11,671 nt of DNA. Origin: Actinomycetales bacterium. Lineage in GTDB: Bacteria > Actinomycetota > Actinomycetes > Actinomycetales > Actinomycetaceae. The notes beneath the pieces are model-generated. The model did no database searches. It saw nothing but the letters and a program-made list of their open reading frames with translations, and was not told the origin of the DNA. The DNA is taken from assembly GCA_012513625.1 (NCBI GenBank), contig JAAZBW010000295.1:1-11671 (forward strand). The letters are read 5' to 3'. Positions 1 to 6,416 of this stretch are shown here, piece after piece (positions within the stretch are counted from its first letter, which is position 1; each line of letters starts with the position of its first letter). The position numbers were made by a program, and so were the translations under genes.

Positions 1-655
1 GCGCGCCTCCCACGATCCCGATCTCGAAGTCCGCCGACCCTTTCCTGCCCTCGAGGCTCACCCGCCACACGGTCTCCGTCGCGGCCCCGCAGGCCCCGAG
101 GCCGGGCACCGCGAAGGTCCCGCCCGCCACGGTCACGATCACGTCAGCCACCTCGCACTCACCATCGGCGGAGGTGCCGGTCAGTTCGTAGCGGTGGTCT
201 CGGAACGAGGTGGTGAAGGTGGGGGTGGTGTCCGCGAGCCAGCCGGGGGCCCCGTCCACGAGGTGGGTGTGGTTCGCTCCCGTGATGCCCTCGGCGGGGA
301 ACCAGGGGGCCCGCACGAGGTCCGGGCACGAGGAGAGGGCGGTAGCCGCCGTCGCACAGAACGTGACGGTGGCGTACTCGTCCCAGGACTCGCCGTCGAG
401 ATCGACGGTACCCACACCGTCGACGACGTCGATCGTGCCTTCGGTGCCGTCTGGCAGTTCGAGTGCGAAGGTTCCGTCCTCGAGGCGAACCCGGAAGGTG
501 GCACCGTCAAGATTGGGGGTGGATCCGTCCTGCAGGATGACCGCGTCCTGGAGCGGGGTTGCCGCTCCCGCGCCGGTGAGCGATGCGACACCCACCAGGA
601 CAATCGCGGCCGCGCTCAGCGCTGCCGCTACACCCACGGAAGACCACCGCGCCAT
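1..655 (-). CDS. Secreted protein of unknown function, C-terminus outside the window
   Basis: This frame is open from an ATG at 655 to the left edge, giving 218 residues without a stop. The start is well supported: GAGGAGGAAAC lies immediately upstream. The first 35 or so residues form a classic Sec signal peptide, with Arg at position 3, a hydrophobic Ala/Val/Leu core at about 7-28, and an Ala-Gly-Ala-Ala stretch before Thr as the likely signal peptidase I site. There is no lipobox Cys. The mature part is rich in Gly, Thr, Asp and Val with alternating hydrophobic residues, which suggests beta-sheet. It has four cysteines (about 100, 110, 167, 189) that could form two extracytoplasmic disulfides. 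I do not recognise a family. It lies 89 bp downstream of pdxH on the same strand, but has its own promoter-like sequence, so it is probably transcribed separately. The existence of the gene is fairly sure; its function is unknown. Confidence 0.8.
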   Translation of the reverse strand, partial: MARWSSVGVAAALSAAAIVLVGVASLTGAGAATPLQDAVILQDGSTPNLDGATFRVRLEDGTFALELPDGTEGTIDVVDGVGTVDLDGESWDEYATVTFCATAATALSSCPDLVRAPWFPAEGITGANHTHLVDGAPGWLADTTPTFTTSFRDHRYELTGTSADGECEVADVIVTVAGGTFAVPGLGACGAATETVWRVSLEGRKGSADFEIGIVGGA

Positions 656-680
656 GTTTCCTCCTCGAACTCTGCGCCCC

Positions 681-708
681 AGCCTAGGGATCCGCGAGCG
701 CCTGTCAC
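681..708 (-). promoter_or_regulatory. Candidate promoter of the secreted-protein gene
   Basis: On the minus strand GTGACA (708-703, five of six matches to TTGACA) is followed after 16 bp by TAGGCT (686-681). This is the only candidate in the window with both a recognisable -35 and -10. It predicts a leader of roughly 20 nt containing the GAGGAGG ribosome binding site. It is a pattern match only. Confidence 0.5.
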
Positions 709-744
709 GTCACCCCACGGACGGAACGGCGGATCCACCCGCCA

Positions 745-1377
745 TCAGGGGGCGAGCCGCTCGCGCACCCAGGCGTCGCCGTCACGGCGGAAGCGGATCC
801 GATCGTGCAGCCGTGAGCGCCTCCCCTGCCAGAATTCCCACACCTGCGGTGCGAGTAGGAAGCCGCCCCAGTTCCCGGGTCGCTCTGGTGGGATGTGCTC
901 TGCCGTGGCCGCCGCGAATGCCTCCTCGAGGTGGGTGCGCGACGGGATGACACGCGATTGCGGAGAGGCGATCGCCGCAATGCGGGAATCCGCTGGACGG
1001 GTGGCGAAGTAGGCGTCGGAGCGCGCGGGGTCCAGCACCTCCACGCTCCCCTCCACCCGGACCTGCCGTTCGAGCGGAGCCCAGTAGAAGGGGAGTGCGG
1101 CCTTCGGGTTGGCGGCGAGTTCCGCGCCCTTGCGCGAGTTGTAGTTGGTGTACCAGACGAGGCCGTCGGCGCCGAACTCCTTGAGGAGCACGGTCCGCGC
1201 GGAGGGAAGACCGTCCGGTGTGGCGGTGGCGAGGGTCATCGCGCTCGGTTCCCAGCCGGGGTGGTCCACGGCGCGCGCCTCTCCGAGCCACCGTTCGAAG
1301 AGGACGAGCGGGTCTTCCACATCGGGTTCTGGGAGGTCACCGAGTTCGTAGCTGCGCCGCAGTCCGCGGATGTCCAT
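745..1377 (-). CDS. pdxH: Pyridoxine/pyridoxamine 5'-phosphate oxidase
   Basis: The product (210 residues from the ATG at 1377) is a typical PdxH: an FMN-dependent cytoplasmic homodimer that oxidises pyridoxine or pyridoxamine 5'-phosphate to pyridoxal 5'-phosphate with O2, in the B6 salvage/final step. Visible family motifs are the ARTVLLK phosphate/FMN segment, YTNYNSRKG, the ERQVRVEG strand, the RPGNWGG loop and the C-terminal RLHDRIRFRR signature. The length fits the family. A TTG at 1386 extends the frame by three residues. I prefer the ATG because TAGATT lies exactly 7 nt before it, as expected for a leaderless transcript, and neither start has a Shine-Dalgarno. It is divergent from the aminopeptidase gene with only 65 bp between the start codons. 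Function is certain at family level; the start is moderately sure. Confidence 0.95.
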   Translation of the reverse strand: MDIRGLRRSYELGDLPEPDVEDPLVLFERWLGEARAVDHPGWEPSAMTLATATPDGLPSARTVLLKEFGADGLVWYTNYNSRKGAELAANPKAALPFYWAPLERQVRVEGSVEVLDPARSDAYFATRPADSRIAAIASPQSRVIPSRTHLEEAFAAATAEHIPPERPGNWGGFLLAPQVWEFWQGRRSRLHDRIRFRRDGDAWVRERLAP

Positions 1378-1384
1378 GCGGGCC

Positions 1385-1390
1385 AATCTA
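1385..1390 (-). promoter_or_regulatory. Candidate leaderless -10 of pdxH
   Basis: TAGATT reads on the minus strand and ends 7 nt before the pdxH ATG, which would place transcription start at or next to the start codon. No convincing -35 is visible. It mirrors the box for the divergent gene at 1430-1435. Confidence 0.45.
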
Positions 1391-1429
1391 GTCCGCGGGA
1401 GGGCAGAACCGGCGATCGGTGGCAGGTCG

Positions 1430-1435
1430 TAGAGT
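1430..1435 (+). promoter_or_regulatory. Candidate leaderless -10 of the aminopeptidase gene
   Basis: TAGAGT ends 7 nt before the ATG at 1443. The only Shine-Dalgarno-like bases (GGAG at 1437-1440) sit 2 nt from the ATG, too close to be useful, so a leaderless mRNA is the simpler reading. No clear -35 is seen. Confidence 0.45.
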
Positions 1436-1442
1436 TGGAGTC

Positions 1443-3038
1443 ATGACCGAGCAGACCTCCGCCGAGCAGACATCCATCCAGGCCGCCGCCGATCGGGCCG
1501 AGGATCAGCCCCTCGAAGACCGCGGCTCCAACCGCTCCCAACGCCCCACCTCGCCGGCCTTCCGCGAGTTCATCGCGGCGAACTGGGGCCCGCGTCCGGA
1601 CGGACTCCCGGAACGCATGGACTCGGCCGACTCGGCGGCACAGCACAGGATGGACATCGGAGGGCAGTTCGCGGGCGAGCGCCTGGTGATCCCCGCGGGA
1701 CAGCTCGTGGTCCGCTCGAACGACACCGACTATCGTTTCCGGCCCCACAGCGCCTTCGCCCACCTCACCGGGCTCGGCACCGACCAGATGCCCGACGCCG
1801 TGCTCGTGCTGGACCCGATCCGGGACGGCGAGCAGGCGGCGGGCGGCAGCGAGGCATCCGAGACCGCCTCCCACACGCCCACCCTCTACTTCCGGCCCCG
1901 CGCCGAACGGGACACCGAGGAGTTCTACGCGGACTCCCGCTACGGAGAACTCTGGGTGGGCGTACGGCCCTCACTGGAGGAGGTCGAGGCGGCCACGGGA
2001 ATCACGTGCGCGCACATCGGAGGGTTCCCGGACGCCGTCGCGAAGGACGCCGGACAGGTGACCGTGCGGGTGGTGCCGCAAGCGGACGAGGCGGTGACCG
2101 CCGTCGTGCGGAAGGCGCAGCGCGAGGCGGGCGTGACCACCACCGAGGAGCAGGACGCGCTCCTCGTCGAGCGGCTCTCGGAGCTGCGCCTCCTCAAGGA
2201 CCCGTGGGAGGTTGCCGAGATGCGAAAGGCGATCGCCGCCACCCACGCCGGCTTCGACCACATGATCCGCTCCCTCCCCCGGGCCACCGAGCACCCCCGC
2301 GGCGAGCGCGTGATCGAGGGGGCGTTCGCGGCCGTCTCCCGCGAGGAGGGCAACGGGCTCGGCTACGAGACGATCGCCGCCTCCGGTAACAACGCCAACA
2401 CGCTCCACTGGATCAACAACGATGGGGAGGTCCGCCCCGGAGACCTCGTGCTCATCGATGCGGGCGTGGAGGTGGACTCCCTCTACACGGCGGACATCAC
2501 GCGCACCATCCCCGTGGACGGCACGTTCACCGAACCGCAGCGGAAGGTGTACCAGGCCGTGTTGGACGCGGCGGACGCCTCCTTCGAGCTCGCCCAGGCG
2601 ATCCGCGCGGACGGAACGCGCCCCCTCTTCCGGGAACTGCACGAGGCGGCCATGGAGGTGCTCGCGCATCGGCTCGCGGACTGGGGCATGCTCCCCGTCA
2701 GCGCGGAGGAGTCCCTCTCGCCGGAGGGCCAGTACCACCGCCGCTGGATGGTACACGGCACCTCCCACCACCTGGGGATCGATGTGCACGACTGCGCGCA
2801 GGCCCGCCGGGACATGTACCTGGACGCCGAGCTCAAACCCGGCATGGTGTTCACGATCGAGCCGGGACTCTACTTCCGCGCCGATGACCTCGCCGTGCCG
2901 GCGGAGCTGCGCGGCATGGCGGTGCGGATCGAGGACGACATCCTCGTCACTTCTGAGGGGGCCGAGCGGCTCTCTGCGGACATTCCCCGCACGGCCGCGG
3001 ACGTGGAGGCGTGGGTGCAGGGTCTGCTCGCCGGGTAG
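1443..3038 (+). CDS. pepP: Xaa-Pro aminopeptidase (peptidase family M24B)
   Basis: This 531-residue cytoplasmic metallopeptidase removes an N-terminal residue that precedes proline. After a variable Ser/Glu-rich stretch of about 40 residues comes an aminopeptidase-P N-terminal domain (about 60-200), then a pita-bread catalytic domain (about 240-520). All five dinuclear-metal ligands of the family can be placed: Asp339 (VLIDAGVE), Asp351 (TADITRT), His442 (HGTSHHLGIDVHD), Glu473 (TIEPGLY) and Glu497 (RIEDDI). One extra residue separates the two Asp ligands relative to E. coli PepP as I recall it, which does not disturb the motifs. The ATG at 1443 is chosen over an in-frame GTG at 1419 because of the -10-like box between them. 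A divergent partner, pdxH, shares the upstream region. Downstream it converges on the acetyltransferase gene across 130 bp. I am confident of the family and of intact catalysis. Confidence 0.95.
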   Translation: MTEQTSAEQTSIQAAADRAEDQPLEDRGSNRSQRPTSPAFREFIAANWGPRPDGLPERMDSADSAAQHRMDIGGQFAGERLVIPAGQLVVRSNDTDYRFRPHSAFAHLTGLGTDQMPDAVLVLDPIRDGEQAAGGSEASETASHTPTLYFRPRAERDTEEFYADSRYGELWVGVRPSLEEVEAATGITCAHIGGFPDAVAKDAGQVTVRVVPQADEAVTAVVRKAQREAGVTTTEEQDALLVERLSELRLLKDPWEVAEMRKAIAATHAGFDHMIRSLPRATEHPRGERVIEGAFAAVSREEGNGLGYETIAASGNNANTLHWINNDGEVRPGDLVLIDAGVEVDSLYTADITRTIPVDGTFTEPQRKVYQAVLDAADASFELAQAIRADGTRPLFRELHEAAMEVLAHRLADWGMLPVSAEESLSPEGQYHRRWMVHGTSHHLGIDVHDCAQARRDMYLDAELKPGMVFTIEPGLYFRADDLAVPAELRGMAVRIEDDILVTSEGAERLSADIPRTAADVEAWVQGLLAG

Positions 3039-3124
3039 TGCTGACGGTCCGGCGCTGCCCGACGACGGCGAGTAGCGCCCCGCCCGGCGCCCCTAGGCGG
3101 CTCGTGTACGGGCCGCGCCCCGCC

Positions 3125-3137
3125 CAGCGATTCGCTG
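3125..3137. other. 13-bp perfect palindrome in the 3039-3168 convergent gap
   Basis: CAGCGATTCGCTG is symmetric about position 3131 and lies between the converging aminopeptidase and acetyltransferase genes. A looser pair, GGCGCT (3051-3056) and AGCGCC (3074-3079), lies closer to the aminopeptidase stop. Neither is followed by a T-run, so a terminator role is only possible. I see no gene in this 130-bp gap. Confidence 0.3.
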
Positions 3138-3168
3138 CCCGCCCGCGTGCGTGCGGCTCAGGCGCTGC

Positions 3169-3627
3169 TCAGAGCTCGAGGGTCATGAAGACGCTCTGCG
3201 AGTTCTTCGGGTACGTTCCGAACGGCCCCGTGAGATCGAAACCACGCCGGGTGTAGAGCCGGCGCGCAGGCTCGAAGCGTTCGTCCACGCCCGTCTCGAG
3301 GGAGATGCGGCGGTAGCCGGCAGACTCCGCGTCCGCGAGCAGCCGGGCGAGCAGCGCCGCGCCCACCCCCTGCCGGCGAGCTGAGGCCATCGTGCGCATG
3401 GAGCGCAGTTCGCCGTGGCCCTCCTCCAACTGGACGAGCGCGACGATGCCCACCACACGCCCGTCCCTCCAGGCGGCCCACAGCTGGGCGCTGTCCTTCA
3501 GGAGGTCCTCTTCCCGGATGCTGGGAGACCCTGCGGGCGTGATGTCCTCCACCTCGCGAAGGTGCTCGCGAAGCATCGCCGCCACGTCCGGGTCCGTGGC
3601 CCGGGCAGTGGTGATGTGGATCGACAT
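3169..3627 (-). CDS. GNAT-family N-acetyltransferase
   Basis: The product is 152 residues, the usual size of a single GNAT domain that transfers acetyl from acetyl-CoA to an amine. The acetyl-CoA pyrophosphate loop (motif A) is clear as RRQGVGAALL at about 84-93, preceded by the ELRSMRT strand. The C-terminal half shows an SLETG strand, the ARRLYTRRGF helix-turn typical of motif B, and a final SVFMTLEL strand. The ATG at 3627 is chosen because AGGAG lies 5-6 nt upstream; a GTG at 3642 would add five residues and include that site. The substrate cannot be read from sequence. It is the last gene of a minus-strand run and is separated from the isomerase gene by 51 bp containing an AT-rich stretch that may hold its own promoter. 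Confidence 0.9.
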   Translation of the reverse strand: MSIHITTARATDPDVAAMLREHLREVEDITPAGSPSIREEDLLKDSAQLWAAWRDGRVVGIVALVQLEEGHGELRSMRTMASARRQGVGAALLARLLADAESAGYRRISLETGVDERFEPARRLYTRRGFDLTGPFGTYPKNSQSVFMTLEL

Positions 3628-3660
3628 GAAGTCTCCTCTCACGAGCGCATCTTTACTGTC

Positions 3661-3666
3661 ACTTTA
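3661..3666 (-). promoter_or_regulatory. Weak candidate -10 for the acetyltransferase gene
   Basis: TAAAGT on the minus strand lies in the only conspicuously AT-rich patch nearby (about 3649-3668) and would give a leader of about 25-30 nt carrying AGGAG. A near-copy, TAAAGA, follows at 3655-3650. No -35 is evident, so confidence is low. Confidence 0.25.
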
Positions 3667-3678
3667 CCCGAGGAGGCG

Positions 3679-4467
3679 CTACCGGAGGGTGCGCTGGGGG
3701 TCCTGCCCCAGGTACTTGCGGGCGAAGTCCAGGGACCTGGCGAGGTCGTCGTCCCGCCGGGGCGTGGTCTTGCCCCGCGTGATCACCTCCACGCACACCT
3801 GGCCCTGGAAGTTCCGCTGGGCAAGGAGTTGCAGCACCTCTGCGGCGCGCTGGTTCCCGTCCCCGGGGACCAGGTGCTCGTCCCGGAAGTTGTCCCGCCC
3901 GTCCGTGAGGTGCAGGTGCTTGAGCCGGTCACCCAGCTCGATCGCCATCGCGAGCCCATCGGACCGGGAGGTGGCGGCGTGCGAGAGGTCGAGGGTAACG
4001 GAGGGATAGGGCAGGGAGATGGGGTCCCAATGCGGGCGGTAGATGACGAACTCGCGTGCCACCCGCCACGGGTACATGTTCTCCACCGCCATGATCACCC
4101 CGCTCTCCTCCTCGCGGCGCGCCACACCGTCCACAAACTCCCGGTGGTAGGGCCGCTGCCACATGAACGGTGGGTGGAGCACCACCACCTCCGCACCCAC
4201 CGCCTTCGCGAGGGCCACCGAGCGGTCCACCTTCTCCCACGCCTTGCCCCACACGCGCTGCGTGAAGAAGAGGGTGGGCGCGTGGATGGACATCACGGGA
4301 AGTTGGTAGGCGTTCACGAGGTCCACAAGCTCGACCGCGTCCCGCGAGGCGGGATCGAGGACCATGACCTCCACGCCGTCGTACCCAAGGTCCCGCGCGA
4401 GCGCGAAGGTGAGCTCCACCCCGCCTGGATACACCGAGGAGGTTGAGAGAGTCACCGGGATGGACAC
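3679..4467 (-). CDS. Sugar-phosphate isomerase/epimerase-like TIM-barrel protein
   Basis: The 262-residue product has the AP-endonuclease-2/xylose-isomerase-like TIM-barrel pattern. The metal-binding positions of the family are present: His62 (SIHAP), His98 (VLHPP), Glu129 (AVENMYP), Asp160/His163 (LDLSHA), His184/His186 (KHLHLTDG), His198 with the VPGDG loop, and Glu227 (CVEVITR). This suggests an active divalent-metal enzyme acting on a sugar, inositol derivative or similar polyol. The substrate cannot be assigned, and an endonuclease-IV role is unlikely because the protein lacks the long DNA-binding insertions. The GTG at 4467 is the start: the sequence then reads straight into the first barrel strand (IPVTLSTSSV). 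It lies 16 bp downstream of the stress-protein gene on the same strand, so the two may be co-transcribed, although a -10-like box occupies that gap. Confidence 0.88.
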   Translation of the reverse strand: MSIPVTLSTSSVYPGGVELTFALARDLGYDGVEVMVLDPASRDAVELVDLVNAYQLPVMSIHAPTLFFTQRVWGKAWEKVDRSVALAKAVGAEVVVLHPPFMWQRPYHREFVDGVARREEESGVIMAVENMYPWRVAREFVIYRPHWDPISLPYPSVTLDLSHAATSRSDGLAMAIELGDRLKHLHLTDGRDNFRDEHLVPGDGNQRAAEVLQLLAQRNFQGQVCVEVITRGKTTPRRDDDLARSLDFARKYLGQDPQRTLR

Positions 4468-4473
4468 CTTCCC

Positions 4474-4479
4474 AGCCTA
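4474..4479 (-). promoter_or_regulatory. Candidate leaderless -10 of the isomerase-like gene
   Basis: TAGGCT on the minus strand ends 6 nt before the GTG start. It lies inside an 11-base string (CCTAGGCTGGG) that is repeated exactly upstream of the secreted-protein gene near 678-688. The -35 region would fall in the preceding gene, where I see no good match. Confidence 0.4.
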
Positions 4480-4483
4480 GGCC

Positions 4484-5074
4484 TTACGGGGTGGGCACGT
4501 CCCCGTCCTGAGAGGCGCCCGCAGGGGGATCGACCCGCACGCCGTAGCGGGGCGGCTCACTCGGGTCGAACTCACGCACCGGAGTCGCAGGGGGCGTGAT
4601 CACGCCCTTCTCGGCGAGCAGTTGCTTCGCCCGCGCAGCGTGTTCGTGGGTGGCCTGCAGGCCGTAGCGGGTGGCCACCACGCCCTGCCCGGTCGAGGAG
4701 AAGTCCCGCTGGCCGCCCGCCATCGCGTACATGAGGCCCTGCATGAGCGCGAAACCGAGGGCCCCGGCGAGCATCCACACGAGCACCAGGCCCCAGGGGG
4801 CGTCGGGGATGAGGAGCACGAAGAACAGGGAGAGCATCAGCCCGAAGAACGCCCCCGAAGCCGCCCCCGAGAGGAGCACCTTCACCCAGGTGAGCCGCCC
4901 GGTCACGCGCTCCACCATCTTGAGGTCCGTTCCCACGATGGTGAGGGCCTGGACAGGGAACTCCGCATCCGCGAGGGTGTCCACCGCCTTCGAGGCCTCC
5001 AGGTAGTTGTCGAACGAGGCGATTTCCTGCCCGACCGGCACCACGGGTATCCGGGGGTTCGTCATTTGTGTCAT
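4484..5074 (-). CDS. YflT-type general stress protein with two membrane helices
   Basis: The 196-residue product starts with the heat-induced YflT/general-stress-17M domain (about 17-60, including EIASFDNYLEASKAVDTLADAEFP and the LTIVGTDL strand). Two membrane helices follow at about 64-88 and 92-118, separated by a short Pro-Asp-Ala-Pro turn. The tail is cytoplasmic and Pro/Asp-rich. Members of this family are associated with stress responses but their biochemistry is unknown. The ATG at 5074 sits 5 nt after GATAAT, so a leaderless start is likely; an internal ATG at 5065 is an alternative. It is divergent from the MgtE-like gene with 67 bp between starts. The M. tuberculosis Rv1234 gene occupies a similar place next to Rv1232c, as I recall, which supports a linked function. 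It is the first gene of the minus-strand run with the isomerase and acetyltransferase. Confidence 0.85.
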   Translation of the reverse strand: MTQMTNPRIPVVPVGQEIASFDNYLEASKAVDTLADAEFPVQALTIVGTDLKMVERVTGRLTWVKVLLSGAASGAFFGLMLSLFFVLLIPDAPWGLVLVWMLAGALGFALMQGLMYAMAGGQRDFSSTGQGVVATRYGLQATHEHAARAKQLLAEKGVITPPATPVREFDPSEPPRYGVRVDPPAGASQDGDVPTP

Positions 5075-5079
5075 ACCCG

Positions 5080-5085
5080 ATTATC
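5080..5085 (-). promoter_or_regulatory. Candidate leaderless -10 of the stress-protein gene
   Basis: GATAAT (five of six matches to TATAAT) reads on the minus strand and ends 5 nt before the ATG at 5074. It faces away from the box at 5130-5135, so the 67-bp gap would carry two back-to-back promoters. Confidence 0.4.
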
Positions 5086-5129
5086 GGCGCCATTCCGCGC
5101 CCCGCGCCAGCGGAGGCAGGTGGACCGCA

Positions 5130-5135
5130 TAGGCT
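5130..5135 (+). promoter_or_regulatory. Candidate leaderless -10 of the MgtE-like operon
   Basis: TAGGCT ends 6 nt before the ATG at 5142. There is no Shine-Dalgarno within the preceding 10 nt. If correct, the GTG at 5136 cannot be the start, because it would lie upstream of the transcription start. Confidence 0.45.
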
Positions 5136-5141
5136 GTGCCC

Positions 5142-6416
5142 ATGATCATCACCGCGAGGACCTCGGCCCCGTCCCGCGGTTTCGTCGCCCGCTTGGTGGG
5201 CACCGCCGTGTTCGACCCGATTGGCGACGAAGTGGGCAAGGTGCACGACGTGGTCACCATCATCCGGCCGGCCGGACCCCCCCGCGTGGTGGGCCTCGTG
5301 GTGGAGGTGGCCGCCCGCCGTCGGGTGTTCCTCCCGCTCACCCGGGTCACCGGAATCGAACCCGGCGCGGTGATCACCACGGGCCTCCTGAACATCCGGC
5401 GCTTCGAGCAACGCAACGTCGAGACGCTCGTGATCGCGCAGCTCCTCGACCGGCCCGTGGAACTGCGCGACGGTTCCGGCACCGTGGTGATCGAGGACGT
5501 TGGGATGGAGCAGCAGCGCTCGCGCGACTGGGTGGTGACCCAGCTCTTCGTGCGCCGCCGGGAGGGCGGGGGCCTGTTCCGCCGCGGGGACACCTCCCTC
5601 ATCTCCGTCGACGACGTGCGTGGGCTTGGTCCGTCCACGGAGGCGCAGGGGGCCAGCTCCCTCCTCGCCACCCTCGGGGACCTCAAGGCCGCCGACCTCG
5701 CGGACCTGCTGCACGGCCTGCCGGAGGCGCGCCGGATCGAGGTGGCGTCCGAACTGGACAACGAACGGCTCGCCGATGTGCTGGAGGAGCTGGGCGACGA
5801 CGACCGGGTGGAGATCCTCTCCGCACTCGAGGTCTCCCGCGCCGCCGACGTGCTCGACGTGATGCAGCCCGACGACGCCGCGGACCTGGTCTCGGAGCTA
5901 CCCTCCCAGCAGGCCGCTCGCCTCCTCGAGCTCATGGAGCCTGAGGAGGCGGAGGACATCCGCCGGCTACTCGCCTACGAGGAGGACGAGGCGGGGGGCC
6001 TCATGACCACGGAGCCGATCATCCTGCCGCCCGAGGCCACCATCGCGAGCGCCCTTGCACACGCCCGCCGCCAGGACATCACCCCGGCCCTCGCGGCGAT
6101 GGTGATAGTGTCCCGGCCGCCTCTCGAGACGCCGACGGGGCGATTCCTGGGTGTGGTGCACCTGCAGCGGGCGCTGCGCGAACCGCCGAATGAGCCTGTG
6201 GGCAACTACCTCGACACGGATCTTGAGCCGTTGCTGCCCACCGATTCGCTGCTCCGGGTCACCCGTACGCTCGCCACCTACAACTACACGGCAATCCCGG
6301 TGGTGGACCAGGAGAAGCACGTGCTCGGCGCCATCTCGGTGGACGACGTGCTCGACGCGCTCCTCCCGGAGGACTGGCGCGATCACGACGACCACGAGGA
6401 GGCGGACCGTGGCTGA
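5142..6416 (+). CDS. Soluble MgtE-N/CBS protein with PRC-barrel-like N-terminus
   Basis: The 424-residue product resembles the cytoplasmic sensor of the MgtE magnesium channel but has no membrane pore. Residues of about 12-80 look like a PRC-barrel (VFDPIGDEVGKVHDVV), and about 95-165 may be a second one. Residues 172-286 are an MgtE-N superhelix with repeated LADVLEEL/AADLVSEL-type helices. Residues of about 285-405 are a pair of CBS domains beginning at AGGLMTTE. The C-terminus is Asp/His-rich (WRDHDDHEEADRG). In MgtE the equivalent parts bind Mg2+ and gate the channel; here nothing hydrophobic follows. The common 'magnesium transporter' name is therefore misleading for this protein alone. 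Its stop overlaps the start of the DUF1003 membrane protein, which suggests the two proteins act together. The ATG at 5142 is preferred over the GTG at 5136. Confidence 0.9.
   Translation: MIITARTSAPSRGFVARLVGTAVFDPIGDEVGKVHDVVTIIRPAGPPRVVGLVVEVAARRRVFLPLTRVTGIEPGAVITTGLLNIRRFEQRNVETLVIAQLLDRPVELRDGSGTVVIEDVGMEQQRSRDWVVTQLFVRRREGGGLFRRGDTSLISVDDVRGLGPSTEAQGASSLLATLGDLKAADLADLLHGLPEARRIEVASELDNERLADVLEELGDDDRVEILSALEVSRAADVLDVMQPDDAADLVSELPSQQAARLLELMEPEEAEDIRRLLAYEEDEAGGLMTTEPIILPPEATIASALAHARRQDITPALAAMVIVSRPPLETPTGRFLGVVHLQRALREPPNEPVGNYLDTDLEPLLPTDSLLRVTRTLATYNYTAIPVVDQEKHVLGAISVDDVLDALLPEDWRDHDDHEEADRG
6396..6402 (+). promoter_or_regulatory. Strong ribosome binding site fixing the DUF1003 start
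   Basis: GAGGAGG lies inside the last codons of the MgtE-like gene, 6 nt before the GTG at 6409. It decides the start of the next gene and indicates translational coupling. Confidence 0.75.

Noticed and set aside
1384..1386. TTG as the start of pdxH
   Set aside because: Possible, adding three residues, but no ribosome binding site is seen and the -10-like box is better placed for the ATG at 1377.
3039..3168. A small gene or RNA in the largest convergent gap
   Set aside because: No frame with a ribosome binding site and coding bias, and no structured RNA beyond short palindromes.
3415..4446. A 343-codon open frame on the plus strand opposite the isomerase and acetyltransferase genes
   Set aside because: It is antisense to two genes with clear family motifs; His/Arg/Pro-rich translation and no domain pattern. 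Long shadow frames are expected at this G/C content.
4572..5714. A 380-codon open frame on the minus strand spanning the stress-protein and MgtE-like genes
   Set aside because: It crosses two genes in different orientations and their divergent promoter region; composition is that of a shadow frame.
5142..6416. Calling this gene a magnesium transporter
   Set aside because: Only the cytoplasmic MgtE-N and CBS regions are present; there is no membrane domain.
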